Assembly: GCA_047517485.1 (NCBI GenBank)
Contig: JAKZSU010000189.1
Coordinates: 1 to 19,673 of the forward strand
Direction: 5' to 3'
Source of the DNA: JAKZSU01 sp047517485
Lineage (GTDB): Bacteria > Pseudomonadota > Alphaproteobacteria > UBA7887
Length of the DNA: 19,673 bases
Positions 1 to 5,006 of the stretch are shown here, piece by piece. Numbering within the stretch: the stretch's first letter is position 1; each line of letters opens with the position of its first letter. The notes under the pieces are model-generated. The model was not told the DNA's origin. It ran no database searches and saw nothing but the letters and a program-made list of their open reading frames with translations. A program made the translations under genes and the position numbers.

Positions 1-136
1 GGCTCAACCGCTGCCGCCGACTGGCCAAGGACTGGGAGAACCTCAACCGCAACGCGCTCGCCTTCATCAAGCTCGCGTCCATTCGACTCATGCTCCGAAA
101 ACTCTGTAATCCTACATAAAGTCTCCGGACGGACTC
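1..136 (+). mobile_element. Right end of an IS5-family insertion sequence
   Basis: The stretch holds the 3' end of a transposase gene (stop at 117-119) followed by a short noncoding tail. Bases 120-136 read AGTCTCCGGACGGACTC. They look like a right terminal inverted repeat, and their reverse complement would be the left end, which lies outside the window. The following TA or TAA at 137-139 could be part of a target duplication. The exact boundary is inferred, because the left end needed to prove the repeat is not visible. Confidence 0.6.
3..119 (+). CDS. IS5-family (DDE) transposase, C-terminal fragment
   Basis: Only the last 38 residues are in the window, in the frame starting at base 3 and ending at TAA 117-119. 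The tail contains RRLAKDWENL, then ALAFIKLASIRLMLRKL. This Arg/Lys-rich amphipathic end follows the last catalytic Glu region in many IS5-family (IS427-like) transposases, where a short helix with the pattern LAF-I/L-K/R-LA-IR closes the DDE domain. The catalytic residues lie upstream of the window, so whether the gene is intact cannot be judged. The fragment ends naturally at a stop codon, so it is cut by the window edge and not visibly truncated. Nothing links it functionally to the genes downstream. Confidence 0.75.
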   Translation, partial: LNRCRRLAKDWENLNRNALAFIKLASIRLMLRKLCNPT

Positions 137-140
137 TAAT

Positions 141-158
141 ATGCCATGTTCCTGGCAT
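141..158. repeat. 6-bp inverted repeat upstream of the FMN dehydrogenase gene
   Basis: ATGCCA (141-146) and TGGCAT (153-158) are perfect inverted arms around a 6-base spacer. The site lies just outside the proposed IS end and about 100 bases before the TTG start of the dehydrogenase gene. It could be an operator or an incidental hairpin. No matching regulator gene is in the window. Confidence 0.35.
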
Positions 159-209
159 GATCCAAGCCTTACCAATCCGGTTATTCATTCTCTACACTTC
201 TTCACAATG

Positions 210-241
210 TGCCGGTTGTCTAGCCGGACTCTTTACCGGCA
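210..241 (+). promoter_or_regulatory. Inverted repeat touching the dehydrogenase ribosome binding site
   Basis: TGCCGGT (210-216) and ACCGGCA (235-241) are perfect 7-bp inverted arms around an 18-base loop. The last base of the right arm is the first base of the Shine-Dalgarno-like AGGGAG (241-246), which sits 8 bases before the TTG start at 255. In RNA the stem would end at the ribosome binding site and could reduce its exposure. This is a structural reading only, and no ligand or regulator is suggested. Confidence 0.35.
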
Positions 242-254
242 GGGAGTTTGAGCG

Positions 255-1430
255 TTGCGAAACGTTGGTCAGTGTTACTCGATCAAGGATCTCCGCGAGT
301 TGGCGCGCAAGCGGCTGCCGCGGGCGATATTCGATTTTGCCGATGGCGGCGCGGAGGACGAAGTCAGTCTGCGGTCCAACGAGTTTGGGTTCGGCCGGTG
401 GCAGCTGGTGCCGCAAGCACTGACCAACGTGTCCGAGATCGATATGTCGACGACGGTGATGGGCCAACGCATCGCGATGCCGCTGATGTTGTCGCCGACG
501 GGATTGAGCCGGATTTTTCATCATGACGGCGAGGTGGCGGTGGCGTCCGCCGCCGAGCGGGCGGGGACGGTCTACACCTTGTCGTCGGTCTCGAGCGTAT
601 CGATGGAAGATATCGGCGCGCTCGGCGATGGGCCGAAATGGTTTCAGATATACGTTTGGCGCGACCGCGCGCTGGTCAAGGACTTCATCGAGCGCGCCAG
701 GGCCGCCGGATTCCAGGCGCTTTGCTTGACCGTCGATGTGCAAGTGTCGGGGCGCCGCGAGCGGGACATGCGCAATGGCTTGTCGTTGCCGCCCAAACTC
801 AGCCCGCGCCTCGCCTTGGATATCGCGCTCCATCCAAGATGGGGGATCAACAAGCTGCGGACGCCGGCGGTGGTCCCGGCCAATGTCGCGGGCCGGGCGG
901 CCGGCGCGGATTTGGATACCGTGATCAAGTTCGTCGACAGTCAGTTCGATCGGTCGGTGACCTGGGACGACGCGGCGTGGATGATCCGCGAATGGGACGG
1001 GCCGTTCGCGATCAAGGGTATCCTGAGCACTGCCGACGCGGTGCGCGCGGTCGAGATCGGCGCGACCGGGATCATCGTGTCGAACCATGGCGGACGGCAA
1101 CTCGATCACACACCGGCGCCGATCGACGTGCTGGCCGAGATCGTCGACGCGGTGGCCGGGCGCGCCGACGTTATCCTCGACGGCGGCGTGAGGCGCGGCA
1201 CCGATATTCTCAAGGCGGTGGCGCTCGGAGCCAAGGCGTGCATGGTCGGGCGCCCGTATCTTTATGGCCTGGCGGCGGGCGGCGAGGCCGGCGTCGATCG
1301 CATGTTGAGCCTGGTCGGCGATGAGGTCCGCCGTGACATGGTCCTGCTGGGCACGCCGACGCTCGACGACATCGGGCCACACCACTTGCGTGACAGTGAG
1401 AAGACGCAGCGCTACCCGGCGAATAGATGA
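255..1430 (+). CDS. FMN-dependent 2-hydroxy-acid dehydrogenase/oxidase (LldD/glycolate oxidase family)
   Basis: A 391-residue TIM-barrel flavoenzyme expected to oxidise an L-2-hydroxy acid (lactate, glycolate or mandelate type) to the 2-keto acid and pass electrons to quinone or oxygen. Family catalytic residues are present: Q131/Y133 (WFQIYV), K254 (IKGIL), H278 and R281 (SNHGGRQLD), and the FMN-phosphate loop DGGVRRG at 309-315 with GRP at 332-334. The pairing of an HPRW segment (193-196) with a downstream FVDSQFDRSVTW stretch resembles L-lactate dehydrogenase LldD more than plant glycolate oxidase. F28 occupies the position of the substrate-contacting Tyr24 of spinach glycolate oxidase. 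The start is TTG: an in-frame TGA at 249-251 excludes anything earlier, AGGGAG lies 8 bases upstream, and the conserved domain begins at about residue 8. The substrate cannot be decided from sequence. The gene stands alone between an IS end and tRNA-Asp. Confidence 0.85.
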   Translation: MRNVGQCYSIKDLRELARKRLPRAIFDFADGGAEDEVSLRSNEFGFGRWQLVPQALTNVSEIDMSTTVMGQRIAMPLMLSPTGLSRIFHHDGEVAVASAAERAGTVYTLSSVSSVSMEDIGALGDGPKWFQIYVWRDRALVKDFIERARAAGFQALCLTVDVQVSGRRERDMRNGLSLPPKLSPRLALDIALHPRWGINKLRTPAVVPANVAGRAAGADLDTVIKFVDSQFDRSVTWDDAAWMIREWDGPFAIKGILSTADAVRAVEIGATGIIVSNHGGRQLDHTPAPIDVLAEIVDAVAGRADVILDGGVRRGTDILKAVALGAKACMVGRPYLYGLAAGGEAGVDRMLSLVGDEVRRDMVLLGTPTLDDIGPHHLRDSEKTQRYPANR

Positions 1431-1436
1431 GCTTTC

Positions 1437-1465
1437 TTGACAGGGTGCGGGGGGTCGCGTAAAGG
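1437..1465 (+). promoter_or_regulatory. Candidate sigma-70 promoter for tRNA-Asp
   Basis: A perfect -35 TTGACA (1437-1442) is followed after 17 bases by TAAAGG (1460-1465), a weak -10 matching TATAAT at three positions. Transcription would start near 1472, about 9 bases before the mature tRNA 5' end. The start region is GC-rich, as is usual for stable-RNA promoters under stringent control. The strong -35 and the placement favour a real promoter; the poor -10 lowers confidence. Confidence 0.5.
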
Positions 1466-1477
1466 GAGCGCTCCCTT
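1462..1477. repeat. Perfect 16-bp palindrome at the tRNA-Asp promoter
   Basis: AAGGGAGC followed directly by GCTCCCTT is a gapless perfect palindrome. It overlaps the candidate -10 element and start site and ends 3 bases before the tRNA. It could be an operator, the stem of a weak terminator for the upstream dehydrogenase gene, or an RNA-processing structure. No T-run follows it, which argues against an intrinsic terminator. Confidence 0.7.
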
Positions 1478-1480
1478 CCA

Positions 1481-1557
1481 GGGGGTGTAGCTCAGCTGGT
1501 TAGAGCGCTGGCCTGTCACGCCAGAGGCCGCGGGTTCGAGTCCCGTCACTCCCGCCA
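1481..1557 (+). tRNA. tRNA-Asp (anticodon GTC)
   Basis: A 77-base cloverleaf can be drawn fully. The acceptor arm GGGGGTG pairs with CACTCCC, with one G-T wobble at the fourth pair. The D-arm region is TAGCTCAGCTGGTTAGAGC. The anticodon stem CTGGC/GCCAG encloses the loop CTGTCAC, with GTC at 1515-1517. The T-loop TTCGAGT is followed by discriminator G and an encoded CCA at 1555-1557. A T-rich stretch (1558-1566) follows directly. tRNA-Asp just upstream of nuoA is a gene order I recall from several alphaproteobacteria, often with tRNA-Val, hup and lon further upstream; those are not seen here. Confidence 0.97.
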
Positions 1558-1584
1558 TTTTTCTTTACATAACCCACGATATCC

Positions 1585-1609
1585 GGAACCCCGCCGATCG
1601 CGGTGTTCC
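1585..1609. other. Stem-loop downstream of tRNA-Asp
   Basis: GGAACCCCGC (1585-1594) can pair with GCGGTGTTCC (1600-1609) over 10 positions with one C-T mismatch, leaving a 5-base loop CGATC. It lies 28 bases after the tRNA and 19 bases before the -35 of the candidate promoter for the small membrane-protein gene. It is not followed by a T-tract, so if it ends the tRNA transcript it would be a factor-assisted end. An operator role is equally possible. Confidence 0.45.
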
Positions 1610-1627
1610 AACATGAATTATTGCCGG

Positions 1628-1657
1628 TTGCTGCCAGCCAAGACCGGGCCATATAGC
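1628..1657 (+). promoter_or_regulatory. Candidate promoter giving a leaderless mRNA for the small membrane-protein gene
   Basis: TTGCTG (1628-1633) and TATAGC (1652-1657) are separated by 18 bases. The expected start point, 6-7 bases after the -10, falls on or next to the A of the ATG at 1664. There is no Shine-Dalgarno sequence between them, which fits leaderless translation. The call is an inference from spacing. Confidence 0.4.
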
Positions 1658-1663
1658 TAGTTT

Positions 1664-2038
1664 ATGGCCAAGGGCAAAGACAAAGACAAAACCGACGACG
1701 AAGCCGACGACGCCGCCGCGAGCGAAAGCGAACCCGATGTGCAGGAGACGATTTGGCGCCTCGCGCGCGGCCAGCGGCGGATGTCTTGGGTGCTGCTGAT
1801 CCTGTTGCTTACGATGTCCGGTGTTTCCGGCTTTCAGATCGTGGCTCTCGAGGGACGATTGGACGCGGTGCAAAGCGGTGCCGGCCAACGTGCCGATCGC
1901 GCGTTCGACGATTTCGCGAGGATCCAGGATCAGACCGCGGCGATTCGCGGCGGCGTGGAATTATTGCATCGGGAAATGGTGAAACTTCGCGCGCAAGTCG
2001 ATGCTGTCGCGCGGCGTCAAAATCCACGAGAAGACTAA
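1664..2038 (+). CDS. Small single-pass membrane protein with C-terminal coiled coil, function unknown
   Basis: A 124-residue protein of no family I recognise. Residues 1-30 are highly charged and low-complexity, rich in Lys, Asp, Glu and Ala. Residues 31-40 carry positive charge (WRLARGQRRM). Residues 41-61 form one hydrophobic segment (WVLLILLLTMSGVSGFQIVAL). Residues 62-115 have a heptad-like pattern with many Arg, Asp and Gln, suggesting a periplasmic or peripheral coiled coil. The positive-inside rule places the acidic N-terminus in the cytoplasm. ATG 1664 is preferred because the charged start reads naturally from there and a candidate -10 lies 6 bases upstream; no ribosome binding site is seen. 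It lies between tRNA-Asp and nuoA and is not tightly coupled to either (233 bases to nuoA). A role with complex I would be guesswork. Confidence 0.7.
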   Translation: MAKGKDKDKTDDEADDAAASESEPDVQETIWRLARGQRRMSWVLLILLLTMSGVSGFQIVALEGRLDAVQSGAGQRADRAFDDFARIQDQTAAIRGGVELLHREMVKLRAQVDAVARRQNPRED

Positions 2039-2105
2039 AGGGCGGCGGTCCGCGGTTTGTCGGGCGCCGAAGCAAGAAACGACGAATTCGGGGTTAATGG
2101 CGCCT

Positions 2106-2133
2106 TTGCTTTCCCACCTCATGGTCTTATATT
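2106..2133 (+). promoter_or_regulatory. Candidate nuo operon promoter
   Basis: TTGCTT (2106-2111) and TATATT (2128-2133, five of six matches to TATAAT) are separated by 16 bases. Transcription would begin near 2140, leaving a leader of about 130 bases before nuoA. This is the best sigma-70-like pair in the 233-base gap and the only visible promoter for the long gene chain that follows. Confidence 0.4.
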
Positions 2134-2146
2134 TCGCCCGCGCGAT

Positions 2147-2160
2147 ATCCATATTTGGAT
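2147..2160. repeat. Inverted repeat just downstream of the candidate nuo start point
   Basis: ATCCA (2147-2151) and TGGAT (2156-2160) are perfect inverted arms around TATT. The site would lie at about +8 to +21 of the predicted nuo transcript, where a repressor could block elongation. The arms are short, so chance is a serious alternative. Confidence 0.3.
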
Positions 2161-2185
2161 GGAGCGCGAACATGATGGATCGGCG

Positions 2186-2203
2186 GATCGGGGCCACCCG
2201 ATC
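2186..2203 (+). other. Stem-loop in the nuoA leader
   Basis: GATCGGG (2186-2192) and CCCGATC (2197-2203) form a 7-bp stem with the 4-base loop GCCA. No T-run follows, so it is not an intrinsic terminator. It lies 68 bases before the nuoA start, within the predicted leader RNA, and may affect mRNA stability or act as a protein site. Confidence 0.45.
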
Positions 2204-2271
2204 GTACCGTCCGACGCCGCTGGGCGCCTGGTCGGTGTTGGGGTGTCGATCCGGTCTACAAGGCACCCGCG

Positions 2272-2628
2272 ATGCTCGCTGAGTATTTGCCCATTTTGAT
2301 GTTTCTTGGCGTTGCCGCCGGGCTCGCCATTGTCGTCGTTATTGCGTCGTATATCGTGGCCCGGCAGAATCCCGACGCCGAGAAAGTGTCGGCCTACGAG
2401 TGCGGGTTCGAGCCGTTCGACGACGCGCGCGCGCGTTTCGACGTCCGTTTCTATCTCGTCGCGATTCTTTTCATCATCTTCGATCTGGAAGTCGCCTTCC
2501 TGTTTCCCTGGGCGATCTCGCTCAAGGGCATCGGCGTGTTCGGATTTTGGTCGATGATGGTGTTTCTCGGCTTGCTGACCATCGGTTTCATATACGAGTG
2601 GCGAAAAGGAGCTCTCGAATGGGAGTAG
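2272..2628 (+). CDS. nuoA: NADH-quinone oxidoreductase subunit A
   Basis: NuoA is a three-helix subunit of the complex I membrane arm next to the quinone entry site. The 118 residues show helices at about 6-29, 60-82 and 88-108. The conserved cytoplasmic loop AYECGFEPF (41-49) contains C44, and the acidic helix motif FDLEVAFLFPW (70-80) contains D71 and E73. Length and motifs are typical of the family. ATG 2272 gives the expected N-terminus, with no strong Shine-Dalgarno in front of it. It is the first gene of the operon, and its last 10 bases overlap nuoB. The 3' end of the gene carries the nuoB ribosome binding site. Confidence 0.96.
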   Translation: MLAEYLPILMFLGVAAGLAIVVVIASYIVARQNPDAEKVSAYECGFEPFDDARARFDVRFYLVAILFIIFDLEVAFLFPWAISLKGIGVFGFWSMMVFLGLLTIGFIYEWRKGALEWE

Positions 2629-3179
2629 GGGCCGGGCCCGCCGACGCCGCCCGAGGAGACTCGGTGCTTGGGCCGGGCCAAGCGCAGGACGGTGTGCTGC
2701 GCCGGGTAAGCGACGAGATAACCGACAAGGGGTTTGTCGTCGCGCAACTCGATAATCTGATCAACTGGGCGCGATCGGGATCGCTGTGGCCGATGTCGTT
2801 CGGGCTCGCCTGTTGCGCCGTCGAGATGATGCACACCGGCACCAGCCGGTACGACATGGACCGCTTCGGCGTGGTGTTCCGGCCGAGCCCGCGCCAATCC
2901 GACGTGATGATCGTTGCCGGCACCTTGACCAACAAAATGGCGCCGGCGATGCGCAAGGTCTACGACCAGATGGCGGAGCCGCGGTACGTCATATCGATGG
3001 GGAGCTGCGCCAACGGCGGCGGCTACTATCATTACTCTTACTCGGTGGTCAGGGGATGCGACCGCATCGTTCCGGTGGACATCTATGTCCCCGGCTGTCC
3101 GCCGACCGCCGAAGCCTTGCTGTATGGAATTCTCCAGCTGCAAAAAAAGATCCGCCGCACAGGAACCATCAATCGTTGA
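2619..3179 (+). CDS. nuoB: NADH-quinone oxidoreductase subunit B (cluster N2)
   Basis: NuoB holds the terminal [4Fe-4S] cluster N2, which reduces quinone. The ligands are visible: tandem C65/C66 (LACCAVEMM), C130 (GSCANGG) and C160 (PGCPPTAEAL). The start is ATG 2619, 7 bases after AAGGAG (2606-2611), giving 186 residues and a 10-base overlap with nuoA. The first 35 or so residues are a Gly/Ala-rich extension ahead of the conserved core, as is common in this subunit. Near the end, the codons CAA AAA AAG (3141-3149) contain a seven-A run forming an in-frame A-AAA-AAG heptamer. The stop at 3177-3179 leaves a 34-base gap to nuoC, the largest gap inside the nuo cluster, where most junctions overlap. 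Confidence 0.97.
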   Translation: MGVGAGPADAARGDSVLGPGQAQDGVLRRVSDEITDKGFVVAQLDNLINWARSGSLWPMSFGLACCAVEMMHTGTSRYDMDRFGVVFRPSPRQSDVMIVAGTLTNKMAPAMRKVYDQMAEPRYVISMGSCANGGGYYHYSYSVVRGCDRIVPVDIYVPGCPPTAEALLYGILQLQKKIRRTGTINR

Positions 3180-3217
3180 TCCCCACCGCGCCAGCGCGCT
3201 TCTCCGGAACAGAATGA
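3143..3217 (+). other. Possible -1 frameshift site and extension at the end of nuoB
   Basis: A-AAA-AAG at 3143-3149 is in the nuoB reading frame in the classic X-XXY-YYZ register, the same heptamer used by E. coli dnaX. A -1 shift there would replace the last 11 residues of NuoB with 22 others (starting DPPHRNHQSL) and stop at TGA 3215-3217. That stop overlaps the nuoC start ATG (3214-3216) as ATGA. Stimulators are weak: only GGA (3126-3128) upstream as a Shine-Dalgarno candidate, and a 5-bp hairpin ATCAA-TCG-TTGAT (3168-3180) 18 bases downstream. The heptamer and the junction are seen directly; actual frameshifting is inference. Confidence 0.3.
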
Positions 3218-3828
3218 ACCAGGCCCTTATCGATCTCGGCGATTATATCGTCACCACGGCGCCGGACCTCGCGGGGTCCGCCGAGGTCACCCATGACCAG
3301 CTGACGGTGTCGGCGGCGGGCGACTCGTTGATTCGCCTGCTGATGTTCCTGCGCGACGATCCGGAGTGCCAGTTCAAGCAATTGGTCGATATTTGCGGCG
3401 TCGACTGGCCGGACCGGGCGCCGCGATTCGATGTTGTTTATCACCTCCTGAGCCACCGCCAGAATCAGCGGGTTCGAATCAAGGTGCAAACCGCCGAGGA
3501 TACGCCGGTGCCGTCGGTCGGCGACATTTTCAGCAGCGCGCCGTGGTACGAACGCGAGGTCTGGGATCTGTATGGCGTGTTCTTCGACAACCATCCCGAT
3601 CTTCGCCGCCTGCTTACCGACTATGGGTTCGAGGGCCATCCGCTGCGCAAGGATTTCCCGCTCACCGGCTATGTCGAAGTGCGCTACGACGAGGCGCAGA
3701 AGCGGGTGATCTACGAGCCGGTCCAGCTGACCCAGGAGTTCCGAACCTTCGATTTCATGAGCCCGTGGGAGGGCGCCAAGTACATTCTGCCCGGCGATGA
3801 AAAAGCCGACGACGCGGGGGGAGGATAA
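3214..3828 (+). CDS. nuoC: NADH-quinone oxidoreductase subunit C (30-kDa type)
   Basis: NuoC is a cofactor-free peripheral-arm subunit that packs against NuoD and NuoB. The 204 residues carry the full signature of the 30-kDa family: WYEREVWDLYGVFF (111-124), then DNHPDLRRLLTDYGFEGHP (125-143) and LRKDFPLTGYVEVRYD (144-159). It is a separate gene, not fused to nuoD as in E. coli. ATG 3214 is chosen because the protein starts normally there; the Shine-Dalgarno is weak (CCGGA at 3204-3208). The stop TAA (3826-3828) overlaps the nuoD ATG by one base. The end of the gene, a GGGGGAGG run at 3817-3824, supplies the nuoD ribosome binding site. Confidence 0.96.
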   Translation: MNQALIDLGDYIVTTAPDLAGSAEVTHDQLTVSAAGDSLIRLLMFLRDDPECQFKQLVDICGVDWPDRAPRFDVVYHLLSHRQNQRVRIKVQTAEDTPVPSVGDIFSSAPWYEREVWDLYGVFFDNHPDLRRLLTDYGFEGHPLRKDFPLTGYVEVRYDEAQKRVIYEPVQLTQEFRTFDFMSPWEGAKYILPGDEKADDAGGG

Positions 3829-5006
3829 TGGCCGAAACCGAAATCCAGAACTTCACGTTCAACTTCGGCCCGCAACATCCGGCGGCGCATGGCGTGCTGC
3901 GTCTGGTGCTCGAACTCGACGGCGAGATCGTCGAACGCGCGGACCCGCATATCGGCCTGCTGCACCGGGGCACCGAGAAGCTGATCGAGTACAAGACCTA
4001 TCTGCAGGCGTTGCCGTATTTCGATCGCCTCGATTATGTCTCGATAATGGCGCAGGAGCATTGTTACAGCCTCGCGGTTGAAACCTTGCTCGGGATCGAG
4101 GCGCCGGAGCGGGCGAAATATATCCGCGTGCTCTTCGACGAAATCACCCGCATTCTCAATCATTGTTTGCAGATTTCCGCCAACGGCTTCGACATTGGCG
4201 CGATGACGCCGCTGTTGTGGCTGTTCGAGCAGCGCGAGCTGCTGATGGAGTTCTATGAACGCGTCTCGGGCGCGCGCTTTCATGCCGCTTATATCCGCCC
4301 GGGCGGCGTGCACCAGGACCTGCCGGCCGGCCTTACCGACGATGTCCTTGCCTGGGCCGAAGGCTTTCCCCAGGTGATGGACGACGTCGAGGGATTACTG
4401 ACCGAAAACCGGATCTGGAAACAACGCAACGTCGATATCGGCGTGATTACCACCGAGCAGGCGATCGACTGGGGCTTTTCGGGTCCGGTCTTGCGCTCCA
4501 CCGGTGCCGCCTGGGATCTCAGAAAAGCGCAACCCTACGCGGTCTACGACCGGATGGATTTCGATATTCCGGTCGGCAAGAACGGCGATTGCTACGATCG
4601 ATACCTGGTGCGCATGGAGGAGATGCGCCAATCGCTGCGGATCATCCGCCAGAGCATCGAGGAGATGCCCGAAGGCCCGATCATGGTCGAGGACGACAAG
4701 ATCACGCCACCCCGGCGCGCCGACATGAAGTCCTCGATGGAAGCGCTCATTCACCACTTCAAACTCTACACCGAGGGCTATCACGTGCCGGCGGGGGAGA
4801 CCTATACCGCGGTCGAGGCGCCGAAAGGCGAGTTCGCCGTCTACCTGATCGCCGATGGCAGCAACCGGCCGTACCGGTGCAAGATTCGCGCCCCCGGATT
4901 CGCTCATTTGCAAGGCATCGATTTCATGACCAAGGGTCATCAATTGGCGGATCTGGTGGCGTGCATCGCAACCCTCGACGTCGTGTTCGGGGAGATCGAT
5001 CGATGA
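3828..5006 (+). CDS. nuoD: NADH-quinone oxidoreductase subunit D (49-kDa type)
   Basis: NuoD forms most of the quinone-binding cavity with NuoB. The 392 residues match the usual length. The quinone-site residues are present: H21 (AAHGVLRL), Y70 (RLDYVSIMAQE) and D122 (FDIGAMTP), equivalent to bovine 49-kDa His59, Tyr108 and Asp160. Other hallmarks are HIGLLHRGTEKLIE (41-54), YERVSGARFHAAYIRPGG (143-160) and the C-terminal DVVFGEIDR. The segment before D122 reads ISANGFD where most homologues have a form like VTTHALD or VTTQAMD. The gene has a strong ribosome binding site (GGGGGAGG, 3817-3824) and ends in an ATGA overlap with nuoE. Confidence 0.97.
   Translation: MAETEIQNFTFNFGPQHPAAHGVLRLVLELDGEIVERADPHIGLLHRGTEKLIEYKTYLQALPYFDRLDYVSIMAQEHCYSLAVETLLGIEAPERAKYIRVLFDEITRILNHCLQISANGFDIGAMTPLLWLFEQRELLMEFYERVSGARFHAAYIRPGGVHQDLPAGLTDDVLAWAEGFPQVMDDVEGLLTENRIWKQRNVDIGVITTEQAIDWGFSGPVLRSTGAAWDLRKAQPYAVYDRMDFDIPVGKNGDCYDRYLVRMEEMRQSLRIIRQSIEEMPEGPIMVEDDKITPPRRADMKSSMEALIHHFKLYTEGYHVPAGETYTAVEAPKGEFAVYLIADGSNRPYRCKIRAPGFAHLQGIDFMTKGHQLADLVACIATLDVVFGEIDR

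Noticed and set aside
1481..1557. tRNA-Asp as an integrated-element attachment site
   Set aside because: No second copy of the tRNA 3' end was found elsewhere in the window, and no integrase gene is present.
2150..2159. CCATATTTGG as a special regulatory box
   Set aside because: It matches a eukaryotic CArG consensus, which has no meaning here; only the simple dyad is reported.
2186..2203. Stem-loop before nuoA as an intrinsic terminator for the 1664 gene
   Set aside because: There is no T-run after the stem; kept only as a leader structure.
2786..3217. A separate 143-codon gene overlapping nuoB in the -1 frame
   Set aside because: Most of it is the out-of-frame shadow of nuoB and Arg-rich. 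Only its last 22 codons are of interest, as a possible frameshift extension, and these are reported as such.
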